From Bryopsis sp. KO-2023 (Eukaryota > Chlorophyta > Ulvophyceae > Bryopsidales > Bryopsidaceae), in contig BSYQ01000007.1 of assembly GCA_030272585.1 (NCBI GenBank), positions 438,001-502,000 of the forward strand: a stretch of 64,000 nucleotides of DNA. The letters are read 5' to 3'. This document shows positions 51,438 to 63,347 of this stretch, piece by piece; position 1 is the first letter of the stretch, and every line of letters starts with the position of its first letter. Both the position numbers and the translations under genes were made by a program. A model generated the notes under the pieces. It did not search any database, was not told the DNA's origin, and was given only the letters and a program-made list of their open reading frames with translations.

Positions 51438-51696
51438 CGAAATACAAGCTCTCTATCAATCCCTTTTTCTCTCTCTCTCTATTTTCTATCCGCTGCTCTT
51501 CCGCTCTCGGCGTTATCCAGAAAGAATTTTTTCAACGGCAAACGCAACGAGAAAGAAATATCCGAGATACTCCCGACACTTTCGCTCCGTTCGCTCATCA
51601 CTCCTTCAGGCGCTTACGTTACCTCTATTAGATTCCCCCCAACCCCCCCTCTACAAGCAACGAATTTTCTCTTCCCTTAATTTTTTTTTTCTTTTG

Positions 51697-53655
51697 ATGT
51701 GTGAAATGTTGACAGGAGAATCGAGGGGTTTGCCAGTTTCTGGTTTCCCCCCAAATGATATGCCCACGGAAGCAACGCCTCACACCCGTCCTCGTTGGAC
51801 CCGGGCTCTATCTCCCAGCTTGTTGATTTTTGTTTCCTTTCTGTGGCACTACCCGATAGCCGCGCTATCTCGCGAGTTGCCATCGCATTGCTTTCAGCCC
51901 GATGGGTTCGGGAAGCGAGAAGACTTGGTTTGCAGCGTTCAAGTGGAAGTGTTCGCTTCCGTGGGATGCGGAGGCATCGTCTTCGAAACGTACGTTTTCC
52001 CGTGGGTCGTCCAGCGCGAAATCGTGTCCAGGACTCTCGCAGTTTACAAAGATGTCGAAAAAATTAGGGTCGAGCGCAACTCGACGTTTTCTGTATCGGG
52101 TGGTCAATGGCAGACCGTTCCTTTCACATTTTCCGGCACTACGCTGTCGTGGATGGTGGAGGTGACGGACGAGGCAGTGGCTTATAGAGTTTCTTATCGG
52201 GGCGTTTTGATATTTGGGACGGAACAGTGTCGACTGGGCGAAGGTGCCGGAAAGTATGTCGCTCTTTGGACGCCGGGGCTCATCGACAAGGTGTGAGTGT
52301 GTGTTGGGAAGGCTTCGTTGCCTTTGCCGAAACAGTGGCGCGACGCGTTCGTTGGAAAAACAGTATATCCACCAGCAATCGATGGACCCTTCGACACCCC
52401 CCCCTGGCTTAGTAAACCTCAACTTATTAGCGAAATTGGTGATTGAAAAAGAATCAACTGCAAACATCCTTCCCTGATGATTCCTCCCACTTGTGGGTGC
52501 TTGTATTCTGAGCTGCAGAATTTTTCTTCCTTGCCAACTCCATATATATAGATTTTGCATTTTCTCATCAACTGCAAATATCCTTGCCTGACGGTTCTTC
52601 CATATTAGAAATACATCTGTCATTATCACATACACAAAAACACTCCCCCACAAAAAAATATCATCCTGCATTTTTGACTACGCTGCTTGATGCACAACTC
52701 ATTCTCTCTTTTTTCATTAAAAAAATAAAAAGGAGTCTTGTAGGTGCTTGTATTCTAACAACCTGCAGAATTTCTTACTGGCCAACTCCATACATGCTGA
52801 TTTTACTTATTTTATTTTATTTTTCTCTCGACAGCTAAATTGGAAGAATGACTTTGTTTTTGTATACAACAGAACCTACTGGACGTCACGGTGAATTACC
52901 ACCTGCCAAAATCTGCCCAGGTCACCGATACCTCTTACAGCATGAATTCTGATGATCGAAGGACCGCCTTTGAATACAATGTGGATAACTCTTCACTCAC
53001 AGATTCGTGCTATCATTCTTGGGAAACCCCCCTAATATCAAGGCGGCAGGTTTCCGCCCACAAAAAAGTGGCAATCGTGGTGTTCAATGTGGGGTCCAGT
53101 CGGTACGGGAACTGCCCCCAGCTGGAGAGCTGTAAAGATTTCGATGGTTTTCGGGTGGTTGCATTGACCCTGATGATTGGTTTGCCGATTGTATTCTTCG
53201 TGGCCATGGCGTTTTGGTGGCAAGGCCGGAAGAACGCCCGAATGCCCCACATGATGTGGATAGCGTTGATGATTTTAACGCTGCTGGGGTTGCTTTCGGG
53301 GTGGATTGGGTTTGTTCAGGTGGAGAGAGGGACTGACATCGGTTCGGTGGATACGTTGAAAGTCAGACTTCTCGTGATCAGGGTGATAATAATAATGTGC
53401 TTGTCGGGGGCCCTGGGGGTGTTGGTTGGCTGGTTGCTATGTTTGGATGTGGTCGTGACGTGTGGAGGTAGAGTGGAGCACTATGCTGTGAGGTTCAACA
53501 GGGACAGACTGGGGAACAGCGGGGAGCATGGTCAGGAAAATCATAACCCAATCCACAGTCGAAACGCAACCCGCCGACCGGAAATCCAAGTGATAACTGT
53601 GTATGCACCAGATAATGAGGATATAAGTAGCGACGAAGGTCCCTCGAGTCGTTGA
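51697..53655 (+). CDS. Uncharacterised multi-pass membrane protein with N-terminal lumenal/extracellular domain
   Basis: Two exons, 51697-52290 and 52873-53655, joined in phase 0, about 458 residues. An N-terminal hydrophobic segment (SPSLLIFVSFLWHYPIAAL) could be a signal anchor. A Cys-containing domain of about 270 residues follows (CFQPDGFGKREDLVC, VGCGGIVFETYVFPWVV, NCPQLESC). Three strong membrane spans come next: ALTLMIGLPIVFFVAMAFWW, WIALMILTLLGLLSGWIGF and VIIIMCLSGALGVLVGWLLC. A polar tail ends the protein. The layout suggests a surface or endomembrane receptor-like or chaperone-like protein. I do not recognise the family. Confidence 0.7.
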
Positions 53656-55042
53656 AAAAAATGCACAAAAAAAGAACAAAAAAATGCGCAAAAAAAGAAC
53701 AAAATATAGGTCTTGTGTTTGAAACTTTAGTGTGATTTGCTGGCCGGGATTTGCCGCCTGTTCTTCAATTATAGAATACCGCATGGATACTTATTCATAA
53801 CATAACAAAATTTGCACATATTCTTTTTAAATATAGAGGAGGAATGTTTCCTGAAAAGTTCTTTTTTTTCCCCTGACGTGGGGATGGGGACCGGGATTTT
53901 AGTTCAGGTTGTGTTATGATTTGGTTTGTTAGTAGGGTAGGATATTGGAGCAGAAATTAAGAAGAGGATTGTCATGGGTTTCATTCAGAGGCGGGAAATG
54001 TGGGGTTGGAGGGAAGGTGTCGACTTTGCTTCGAACGAATTCTCATATCGAAGTCACTCCGTGATGATTTATGCTCGTCTGGATGGGAGTAAGGACAGGA
54101 ATGGGATGCTAGTTTTTCATAAGAAATGGACTTTCTCTGTTGTGAATTGAGAGCTCACACATTGGTGCACTGCCCATGTCTGTATCATATTGTTCCCCAG
54201 AATCACAGAGTGTGATCCTGGTATTTTTCTGGTGGCCTTGTGATGGTGCTTGCTGTGCACAGTTGTATGCAGTACCTTGGTTTTTGGTTGGTTGTTTCTG
54301 GGGTGATGTCATTCCAGGATATTTGGCTGCACATGATAAATCTTGTTTCTCAGTTCCCAAATCAGAGAGGCACTGGGAAGCATCTGTAAGAATCAGGAGT
54401 TGTAATCAACAAGATTCAAGCAGCTGTAGAGCAGCCCAAAAACGCACTGTGTCCCCTTTCAATCTTTGCACAGTAGAAAACCATGGTATCCCTGACGAAT
54501 TTTGGACAAGAATACCAAAAAGTCTTGAGCTCCCTTCTGGAAATTTCCATAGAGGAAACTTTCTAGTTTCATGTTGGTTTCTTGCATGCCACCACCAGTG
54601 TGACACATCATAGTTGATGGAATGGAAAGTCAAGTGCAATTCCGAGACTATTGCATTTTAAAGCATTCTATGAGACAGAAAGGAAAGAAATGTTGAGAGC
54701 AGTACCAAACCCAACATATACCTCTTACTACATTCATTTGTCTCCAACAGGCCCCTAACAAACCCCCGTCCTATTTCATCTAAGCTATATACCTCCCACC
54801 TATTTCATGAATTCTTCGCTTCTTCAAGCTTTTATTTTTTTCTAAATCTTCCACTCGTTTTATTCTCACCTTTTAGTTTATTTCTTTTCGATTTTTCATT
54901 TTTCTCAAATTCTCCCCCTGATTTTATGATTCTTTCAAATCTTCTTTTTTCTTCAAAAACACTAGTTCCTCAAATGTAATCTGTCCCCGCTGAATTTCAG
55001 AAGCAAATCATTTCTCCCACAGAAAATAGCAAATAGAGAGTT
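53656..55042. other. Intergenic region without visible gene
   Basis: 1.4 kb. The plus-strand frame 54176-54613 is open for 145 codons but has no protein-like pattern. The right part (54750-55020) is a T/C-rich stretch. Confidence 0.5.
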
Positions 55043-55601
55043 TCAGAGAATCTGCCAGTTTTTTTTTCTTACGAGAGAAGATCCACTTTCATTATCTTTT
55101 TTAGATATTTTCAATTTTTCATCCCATTCTTTAAGCAATTTTTCTGTACTTTTTTCTTCGCTGCTGAGTGGGGTTTTTAACAAAGTTGAAGTCACCGTAA
55201 TTTGTCCAGATTTCCTCTTTTTCTTCATTCTGAACTCTTCATCCTCTTTGAGCTGATCCAAGGCATCAGAAACAACATGAAAATATGAAGAAAAAAAAAA
55301 TTAGGCTGACCCAAGAAACAGCAGCACAATCAGTAACGATAAAAAGAGACGAGAAAAGAAAGAGTCACAACAGCGATGATTTTCAGAAGACAGCATTAAC
55401 ACCACTCAGAAAAATCAAAAAACTACACACAAGCATGTGAAACAAAAGAAACCATACCTCCAAAGCTATCGGGACGCTCTTCGGCATCTTCAGAAATCAA
55501 AATATCAATTAAATCTTGAGTTTCAGGGAAATTGTCCCTGATAATTCTGCACATCAGTATCCCAAGATCGAGCATATCCATGGAGGGATCAGCATTGCTG
55601 A
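55043..55601 (-). CDS. Protein-kinase C-lobe-like gene, 3' end
   Basis: Two recognisable pieces on the minus strand. An exon from about 55601 to 55456, after a good acceptor, encodes SMDMLDLGILMCRIIRDNFP and DLIDILISEDAEERPDSFG. This resembles kinase subdomains IX-XI (D-x-x-x-L-G, then D-L-I-x-x-L-L-x-x-D-x-x-x-R-P). A last exon to the stop at 55043 encodes DQLKEDEEFRMKKKRKSG and a Lys/Glu/Ser-rich tail. I could not find a canonical acceptor for the last exon near 55260, and upstream kinase motifs (VAIK, HRD, DFG) are not visible to 56 kb. It may be a diverged kinase or a pseudogene. Confidence 0.4.
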
Positions 55602-55619
55602 AAAAATCAGAACATCTGA

Positions 55620-56080
55620 TTTTCAGAAGACAAATGGAGGATTATATTGCAGAATGCTTGAATGATAATAATCATTGTAATAAAAACAAGAAATGAATAT
55701 TCCACAGACAGACTGGGAACAGTGGCAAGATCCAGTTAGCCATGCTTGAAGTCAGAAAACAATGAAGTGAGAATAAAAAGTGATGGGGAAATCTCAAGGT
55801 ATGTAGGTGTATAATCTCAGAGTACGAGGTATGATGAAACATTGTCAGTTGAGTGAAGGTGGTCAGGTCAGTGATACTTCATGAAGCGATGGTAAGAGAA
55901 AGGAGAGGGACGTGGAGGATGAGTCAGCCTTGGTGAGAGTGTGAGGAGTCAGTTTTGGTGAAAGTAAATTTATGGTGAATTTACTGTGGGTAGATCAATG
56001 TAACGATGTGACGGTGAGAAGAATGAAAAAGAGAGAGAGAAGGGAGGAGATATCCAGGAGGATTATAATCCTCACTACGA
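55620..56080. other. No gene recognised
   Basis: 460 bp of purine-rich sequence ('gtgaggagtcagttttggtga...' repeats). It could contain further introns of the kinase-like gene. Confidence 0.4.
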
Positions 56081-56084
56081 GGAC

Positions 56085-56430
56085 AACCAGGCTATACGAT
56101 ACGTTTTTTGTATCGTATACGGTACACTCTGTATCGCACGCGACGTGAATTGTATCGTACGATACAAAACGTACCGTATAAACTGGGTCAACCGCACGTT
56201 TTTACGATACGTTTTGTGTATGGTATGATAGCTCAAACGCAGCGTACGATGTTTGGGAGAAACATCGTATAGTGGTCGAAATATAGCGTACAATGTTGTG
56301 AGGGAAACATCGTAGAGTGGTTCAAACTTAGCGTACGATGTTTCGAGGGAAGCGCGTCGATATCGCGATATCACTGTTCGATATGGCAGTGGATTGTGTC
56401 GTACACTGTTCACATGGAGATACGATAAGA
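56085..56430. repeat. Palindrome-rich repeat patch 1 (TATCGTACGATA family)
   Basis: Contains the 12-bp palindrome TATCGTACGATA (56152) and several variants (tatacgatacg, gtatcgtatac, gtaccgtata). Three 44-45-bp tandem units start at 56242, 56286 and 56331 (GCGTACGATGTTT...AAACATCGTA), each able to form a hairpin. The minus-strand tRNA-like sequence at 56440-56510 lies directly beside it. Confidence 0.75.
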
Positions 56431-56446
56431 GCAACGATGATAATTC

Positions 56447-56510
56447 AATGATATCCAGGACTCGAACCTGGTTGGACTGCCACCTGGCATACCATCTATA
56501 CAGTTTGCAC
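56447..56510 (-). other. tRNA-like sequence (T-arm/B box) beside repeat patch 1
   Basis: The minus strand reads CCAGGTTCGAGTCCTGG (56471-56455), a perfect five-pair T-stem with a TTCGAGT loop and a full Pol III B box. Upstream 'tagatggtatgcc' resembles a D-loop/A box, but A and B boxes are closer than in a normal tRNA and no 5' acceptor strand matching ATATCAT was found. More likely a tRNA-derived (SINE-like) relic than a working tRNA gene. Confidence 0.35.
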
Positions 56511-56924
56511 TTTCAAATACTCTGTGCAACTCGCACAATGAAAGATGCACTGGCCCCTAGTTCACATGCATTTGCCTAAATCTAGCTGAGAAGTGCTTGT
56601 GCCTCCTCTTCAATTTTGATTGCTAGCTTTTTACATGCAGCCAGTATTATAACTCCCATTTTTTGAAGTTGTCATGGCACATATGGCTCTTGGTCTCCTC
56701 CAGTCCACTTCCTTAAAAGGAAACAGGGCAGGGTCTGGCAAATAGTCGATACCATCCAATAGATTCAGGTTGTACACACCACCAGGAACTTCTTAGACCC
56801 CAGGCTGCATTCCCCTCCAAACCACCACCTAACTACAAAGGAAGCTCTAATAGAGGAAACAAGGTCATTTGGAAATAAAATCTTTGGATCGACAGAAACA
56901 TCGATAAGATTCCAGCACCACCAC

Positions 56925-57620
56925 CTACTTCACCACTTTCAGTCTCATAGGGGGAACAGACAATCTCCAGTTTGAGCCCCCCCCCTCCAAACTGACACCG
57001 ACAAATGTCTGATTAACTCTTGCAGCAGCCTCGCCACACCACCCAGCAAACCAGTGTCTCCACCATGGCAAGGATCCTGATGTTCTGGAATGCCAATTAC
57101 TGGAAACAAAGAAAGGAAAATACAGTTGAACGGGCACATAAAAGGCATATGAAAACCCACCTGGTTTTTGTTCCATTGTATCAAGCACACCCCTTTTTTC
57201 TCCCCACTCGTTTTTTGCAGGAGTCTGTGATTCCCTTGTCTTCCCTCTTATCCCAACTCCTTCGCCCATACACACACACAAAAAAAAACAAGAGTGCTCC
57301 ACATTCCTTGTGTCAGGGGGCTTGGGCACAGTAAGCACTGCCAGATCAGACTTAAAGTTGTCAGAAATAACTGGATCAACAAAGGACTCGACTTCATTTG
57401 TGCCAAACGAATGAAAACAATACAAGAAAAACGCTGAAGCGCACCTGCTGCAAGCACTGCAACATCATCATCCTTCCTGGGAGGACCACCACCATTTCCA
57501 CAAAATGCAACACTTTCTGTAGCGCCGGTTACCTGTTTTCTCTTCAACCCCTCTGTAGCACCCGAATGAGCCACATCCATATTCTGCCCACCCTACTATG
57601 CCTCGCATTTTCGATCTCCG
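56925..57620 (-). CDS. Possible unrecognised spliced gene
   Basis: Minus-strand segments with protein-like composition: about 57450-57580 (GATEGLKRKQVTGATESVAF), 57310-57410 (VESFVDPVISDNFKSDLAVL) and 56925-57084 (ending NWRLSVPPMRLKVVK). Each has a plausible acceptor nearby. I cannot confirm the joins or name a family. 57621-58600 shows no other gene. Confidence 0.22.
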
Positions 57621-58640
57621 GGTGGAATTTCCTCTCGGCCTCCAGGGCTTTTGTTGTTGACCCACTGAGGTATCTTTCAAATCTGATAGCAGACCAGGGG
57701 GTGTTTCATTATCCCTATTAACAGCGGGGTTCTCTCCATCCCCATCCCAGCATATCTTGACACTGGAGCAAGCATCACAGCTAATGCAACAGCATGTATG
57801 CCGTTTTTCGGTGCAAATGGATGGTGTTCAACTGACTCTTAGATCGAATGTCAAACCCCGAAAATGATTATCTGTTCTAAAGTTAGCAAAACCTTTTTGT
57901 CACTCTGCAGAATGCACACACATATCAAAAGGGTGTTAAAGGCACACAAAGCACACCAATGCTCATAAGAATAAACGAATACACAAGGGGAATGGGGGAA
58001 TTTTAGAGAAAACTATCCCTAAAAAATCAATACACTTGTCAACCGTCACAACCCCAAGACTACACCAAAGGGCCCTGGAGACAAAACAATCACATTTTAA
58101 AGCACAGCAACCATCGCCAACCCTGACCTGGGACCTGAGATTCCGCAGTGTCGTATGAAACAAACCCAGCAAAGCAACCCCAATCAGTGCCGGGAAAATC
58201 GTACAGGAGCGGCTCAATCCGGGAAAGACAGGGTACGGACGGGACCCTCGCGTCCCCTAGCCATAACTCACGCGGTCGCGTTTCGGCTCAAGGGACGTTT
58301 TTTTACTTCCCAATCTCAAACTTACAGAAAGAAAAACGGAGCCCCCATACCTGGAGAGGTGGTATTGCAGCGAGGGTGGGCGAACTTGGACAAGGACTCC
58401 CATTTTCCCTCTGCTGCCTCGGGCCCGGCATTCGCAATTCACTTTTTCGCTCGCCGAAACCAGTCTCAACAGCTCGATAGCAGCGGCAAGGAAAATGCTG
58501 CGATAAAATTTCGGCGCAGACATGTAACGATAAAAAATACAACATCAATCATTTCACTCTGTCATCACATCCACCACCACACCAATCTTGTTTCCTCCAT
58601 GAGACGAGTGAGTGTGGGGGAGACTGGGTCGTGCGACACG

Positions 58641-58696
58641 AAAAGCGGTGGAGTTGGTCCACGATACTCAGAGGGTTCGACTCCCTCGCGCTTTCC
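58641..58696 (+). other. tRNA-like sequence upstream of repeat patch 2
   Basis: GAGGGTTCGACTCCCTC (58671-58687) is a perfect T-arm with B box. AAAGCGG (from 58642) pairs with GCGCTTT (58688-58694) at six of seven positions as an acceptor-like stem. TGGA-GTTGG-TCCA makes one small hairpin between. This gives a 53-nt tRNA-like fold lacking one arm. It is on the same side of its repeat patch, in relative orientation, as the tRNA-like sequence of patch 1. Confidence 0.35.
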
Positions 58697-58867
58697 TACC
58701 TTTTCAGCACCCGGTTCCAAAAGACAGAGGTGTGGACGATACGAATAGCTTGGGGATACCGCAGTGGGGTCTTTACCGCACTGTGAGTGACAATTACAAG
58801 AGGCGCGGTATCCCCCACTGAAAGAAGAAGGTAAAGAAGGCAACGGCTTTGCGGCTTGGACACCTTC

Positions 58868-59090
58868 TGCGTGCGATTTTTTTATCGTACGATACAGAAT
58901 CAGCCGAAAACAAAGGAATTTGTATCGTACGATAAGATATTTGTATTCCACCAACCGCCTGTTCCCGCGATTCATATCGTACCATACAACCGCCGCTGGT
59001 TCTTGTTATCGTACGATACAAATTCAGCTGAAATCTGGAATTTGTATCGTACGATAGAATATTTTATATCGTATAGCCAGGCTGTTCTCG
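58868..59090. repeat. Palindrome-rich repeat patch 2 (TATCGTACGATA family)
   Basis: TATCGTACGATA occurs at 58883, 58923, 59007 and 59043-59054, with a near-match at 58976. A perfect 20-bp inverted repeat joins 58916-58935 and 59006-59025. The spacers also resemble one another ('cagaatcagccgaaaa' and 'caaattcagctgaaat'). Confidence 0.8.
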
Positions 59091-59099
59091 TAAGGCCTC

Positions 59100-59755
59100 C
59101 TAATTAGGTGTGTGGTCTGGAACTGGGTCAGTCATGGAGACAGAGTGCAGGGGTTGAGAAGAGGGCAGGGGTGGAGGCGGAACTTGTATTTTTTGCAAAA
59201 AAATTATCAAAACCATGGAGTGTTGCTGCAAACTGGTGTAATTGCTTGAGGGTGAGATGCTTGAATGATGCCTTGAACAATGCTTGAGAGATGCTTTGAA
59301 CTACTGCTTGAGAACCATACCCTCGAAAAGATGCAACTGGGTTCCAATAAAACCATTTGCTTGTGCAGGCAGACCATACTTTTTGGAACTTTTCACTGCT
59401 GCCTTTTCAGAGCATACAACCATAGAAATGAGCCGGCTGGGGATTTGACCATTTCCGGATGATTCATGTTTCTATCAACCAGGCTTAAAATGTGCTAATA
59501 ATGATACACCCTTCCCCATACTCTTTTCCTCCAAACTTTGAATACCTAATACAAAACAAACTATGTTCCCCAGAGAGCATGTGTGGAGTGCATTCCATAA
59601 GCATACTCCAAAAGAGACTACCCCTCACAGTCTTCTAGTCCACACAAAACCTACAGGTAAACTACAAATGCCTATAAAAAAACAACACATGTTCCCCCCC
59701 CCCCCTAAAGCATATTTGGAGTGTTTTTCCGTAAGTCCACTCCCTAGAAAATCAC
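59100..59755. other. No gene recognised
   Basis: About 650 bp with short open frames only; poly-C run at 59696. 3' flank of the monooxygenase gene. Confidence 0.5.
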
Positions 59756-62187
59756 TCATCTCATCAATCTGGCTCCAATCGACTGAAATCCCACTGGTGT
59801 GGTGAATCTCCTTCCAGTGAGGGGCTTTGGTGTCCTGCGGAAATACCCGAGGTTTTGCTTCTTCCAGGCAGTCTCTCCAGTTATCTGTCCTTTGTTGGGG
59901 TCAAACACCTTCTTGGCAATCCCTACCGACCCTGCTTGAACAAAGGTAGCATCTGGAATCCGAGTCTCTTCGTATTGCCTGCATGCCAATAAGCAATTTC
60001 CTGATTGATAAGCACTTTCCTAATTGGCAGCCTCTTTTTTGCCACCACCCATGTTGAAGGAAAAAGAATAGGGTGGGGACCCACATTTGCTGGAAAATAC
60101 GGTTGAAAAAGATTATCTTTAAGCATCTACTTTGTTAGTATATATCTCGTGGTCCATTTTGATCTTTTCTACTTTTTTTTTCACGCTTGGAAAGTAAGCA
60201 ACAGAGTCAATCTATCCATCCTTTAACATCTCTCCTTCTTTTTCTTTTTTCAAGTGCAACATGTGTGACATAGAACAATGTGGGCCCACTACCAGCTGAA
60301 AAAGAAAAACATCAGTGCTCTTTTTGGCTTATTCATGAATTCGCTTCTGTTCACCTCAGAGCCTCCACACATGGACCCAACTCTCCAATCGATCGGCCGA
60401 TTTCCACAGCATCCTCCAAAGCTTGATTGACCCCTTGGCCAAGAAACGGAGTCATTAAGTGAGCAGCATCGCCCATCAGAGAGACACAGCCTTCACCCCA
60501 TTTCTTGCATTCTTCCGCCTCTCTGTAGAATTGACCGTGTTCTGTGATCGTGTCTGGGGGGGTCCCAGAAATAATGTCCGTCACAATCTCATGCCAACCA
60601 TCGAATTTAGAAAGGCACCGCTCTCTTTTGTCGATGTTGGACTGGCCAAACGACTCTGTATCCACATACCTGCATAAAAAAGATTTGAGCCTATCTTACT
60701 TAGCCAATCATCTATTTCAGAAACCCTCAGAATAACCATAAACTACGCCATGGAGTGAGCACTCTTGAGAAAGCAACTACAGGTATCACTTGCTCTCGCT
60801 AAATTCTCCAATTTGGCTGAATCCACCCCTCAGCATGTTGAACAAGATCAAAGCCGTGCATCAGACCGTTGTATATGTATAGATATTGCTATTTTTGCAT
60901 ATTTTGGGCTAGAACTTTGGAGTGATGGAAGCCTACCTGGCGCTCACTAGCACATCAAGACTCTCGGCTGGCCAATCAGCATAGGCCTGCCAGGCCAGCC
61001 GACCATCCGCCAGTCTTACGACGAGAAAGAGCTGATTCTTTTTGTTGTAGCCTGTCAGCAAATTGGTGTGATGGTTCCAGCTGGCAGGGGGTTCGATTTG
61101 ACCCCTCCACACTGCTACTCCGAGAAACCTGGGCAGCCCATCGTTGAGCAAATGCTGGCGAACTTGAGACTGGTTGCCGTCTGCTCCTATCACAATCTTA
61201 GCCCTGATCTCTTTGTCGAGACCTTCAAATCTTAATGTGGCTCCTGTGCAAGGAATTTCCACAACATCGATTTCAGGCCATAGTGAAATATCATCACTAC
61301 ATGGATGGGTAGCACCCCTGGAGAAGAAAAAAATCCACCAGCTCCAAAACAAGTAACCCAAGAAACAGCAATGTAGTTCATCTAATCAACGAAACCCTGT
61401 TTTGGGAACTTCAACGCATCTTTCTTGCGCTTTCTTGTTCAGTTTTTTTAATTTTAAATTAACGGAAAAATTGAAAACCTTGCCACCTGATGAGTCAAAC
61501 TCCAGCTCAGAAAAAGGATGTGCCAAGTGGACGCAGGTGTCGGGGAGGTGGTCAGCAAGCATTTTCTGGAGTCGGTACCAAGGCAAATGTCCTGATATTT
61601 CTGGAGTCCCCACTCCAACAGAGCCTATTGAAGGTATGTGGACATATCTCTCCCCATTTGGGTGATACTGCTCCAGGGCTCCATCATTCAGGAGCTCCTT
61701 CACAGAAACCAAAACTCATTTAGATGAGGAAAATTGACAAATTGGTTTAAAATTCAATCGAAGCACATGGAACTCAGTTGCAGAGTGGATGAGCTGCATG
61801 GAGCTTTTGTATCTGAAGGATTGCATTTGGAAAGAATGATTGAATTACACCAGGGCAATCATGAAGTTGGGCAATCATGAAGTTGAAAACGGCACGTTTC
61901 AACCGTTTTTCACATTATCGCCAGCAGTGGCTCGACTCGATGGATAGATTGGCTGCAAAGAAAGAAACTACCTTCACGACCGCGCGACCCAGATCCGCAT
62001 CGATCGCGGAAATCGCATTGGCTCCATTGTCCATCAACCCGAGAGTAAATCCGATTCGCTTGAACGCAGGTGCCCTCTCGTATACCCGCACTATCAAGTC
62101 TGGACAAGTTTTCTTTATCGCACAGGCAGTAGCGAGGCCTCCCGGTCCACCACCGACAATCGCGACGTCGACCTCTTCGATGGTCAT
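59756..62187 (-). CDS. FAD-dependent monooxygenase (aromatic hydroxylase/zeaxanthin-epoxidase-like superfamily)
   Basis: Five exons on the minus strand: 61972-62187, 61479-61697, about 60945-61320, 60355-60669 and 59756-59978. Exon 1 starts MTIEEVDVAIVGGGPGGLAT, the FAD-binding GxGxxG Rossmann motif, with VYERAPAFKRIGF. Exon 2 has PWYRLQKMLADHLPD. Exon 3 has AKIVIGADGNQSQVRQ, the second FAD/DG motif. Exon 4 has VSLMGDAAHLMTPFLGQGVN, the GDAAH..P..GQG FAD-ribityl motif. Exon 5 has QYEETRIPDATFVQ. The full set indicates a working enzyme, near 400 residues, that hydroxylates an aromatic or epoxidises a terpenoid using NAD(P)H and O2. The substrate cannot be told. The exon 2/3 join is out of phase with the sites I can see, so that junction is unresolved. 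Confidence 0.88.
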
Positions 62188-63347
62188 CTTTTCTGTGAAA
62201 GCAGCCGCTCACAGGCAGGCAGACGTTGTTCAATACCAACGTCGTTGCCGTCTCGGATGTTCAGGATCGCACCTTGTCTCGATCGCTGAAAGTTTCTTTG
62301 GGAGCTTGAAGCGAGCCCTGGAGAGTTGTTAAGTGATCACCAAGTGATCAGTTCTGTTTTTTTTAAGCCAGCAACCTCACAGCAGGGTCCCAAGTATGGT
62401 GACGTCTGGACTCCACCAGAAAGAAGGGTCTGGTGCGAAATTCCGACGTGGATCCACACAAACATGAGCTCTGCTGCTGGCTTGGCGCCGCATCGCGTTC
62501 TCTTGGAAAGATACACTCTGCTTGTCTCCAATTTGAAAGACGGACCCCATTGAAAAGCTCAGGGACCTGTCCATTCCCCTTGATTGACCTGGGGAGCTGC
62601 CTATTACTGAATGATACCACTGCTCCCCCAGTTGCCTTGTTTTTTGTACTATGTGAAGCTGCCTGTCTCACCTCTGTCAGGAACAGATTGTTATTTTTCT
62701 TCTCAACTTCAGTAACTGCAACTCGAAAACCAGAGTGTATCTGCTGGGCAGGTGCATCTCCAACAGCATTTTTTCTTAGTGCAAGATTCCTTTTATGACA
62801 CTATTTTTTTTCAATTTCCCCCAATGCTGGGAACACAGAATGCAGCTTTTGTCGATCTGGATCAATACTCACTTTCGCGACGTCTGATTACATTCTACCC
62901 ACTCTGAACCCCCCCCAACATTTTCCCATAGTTGATGCGAAAGTTTCAACCAAAAGCCCACCCTCATATGTTCTTTTCTTCTTTTTCTCTGTTAGATTTT
63001 TTTGCTTTGCTTTTTTTTCCTCCACCAATTCTTGTTTTTTCCAGACAAAACTGTGCAGGCAACAAAAAAAGCTAATATCAATTCATGGAAAAAAAAGACA
63101 CCACCACCCTGAACTCTTCCCCTCCTTTTTTTTATGTCTCCTTTTTCCTTCAAAGAAACCACCAATAAAACCCGACATGCACCGCCACGACAAATGAACA
63201 TTCCTCTAGAAAAACAAAAAAAACGCTAAAGACTCCCAAAACCAGACGATCATTTTTTCTTCTTCAGTATCTCTCATTCCTGCATGACATTTTGTTGCGC
63301 AAGTGTCTAAAAAAAATTAAACTCGAAATTTTAATTCCTTTTTTTTT
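62188..63347. other. Intergenic region without visible gene
   Basis: 1.2 kb between the monooxygenase start and the Ran stop codon. T-rich and A-rich runs; no convincing ORF. Confidence 0.5.

Noticed and set aside
54176..54613. 145-codon plus-strand ORF
   Set aside because: Composition and lack of motifs look random; no splice context or relatives recognised.
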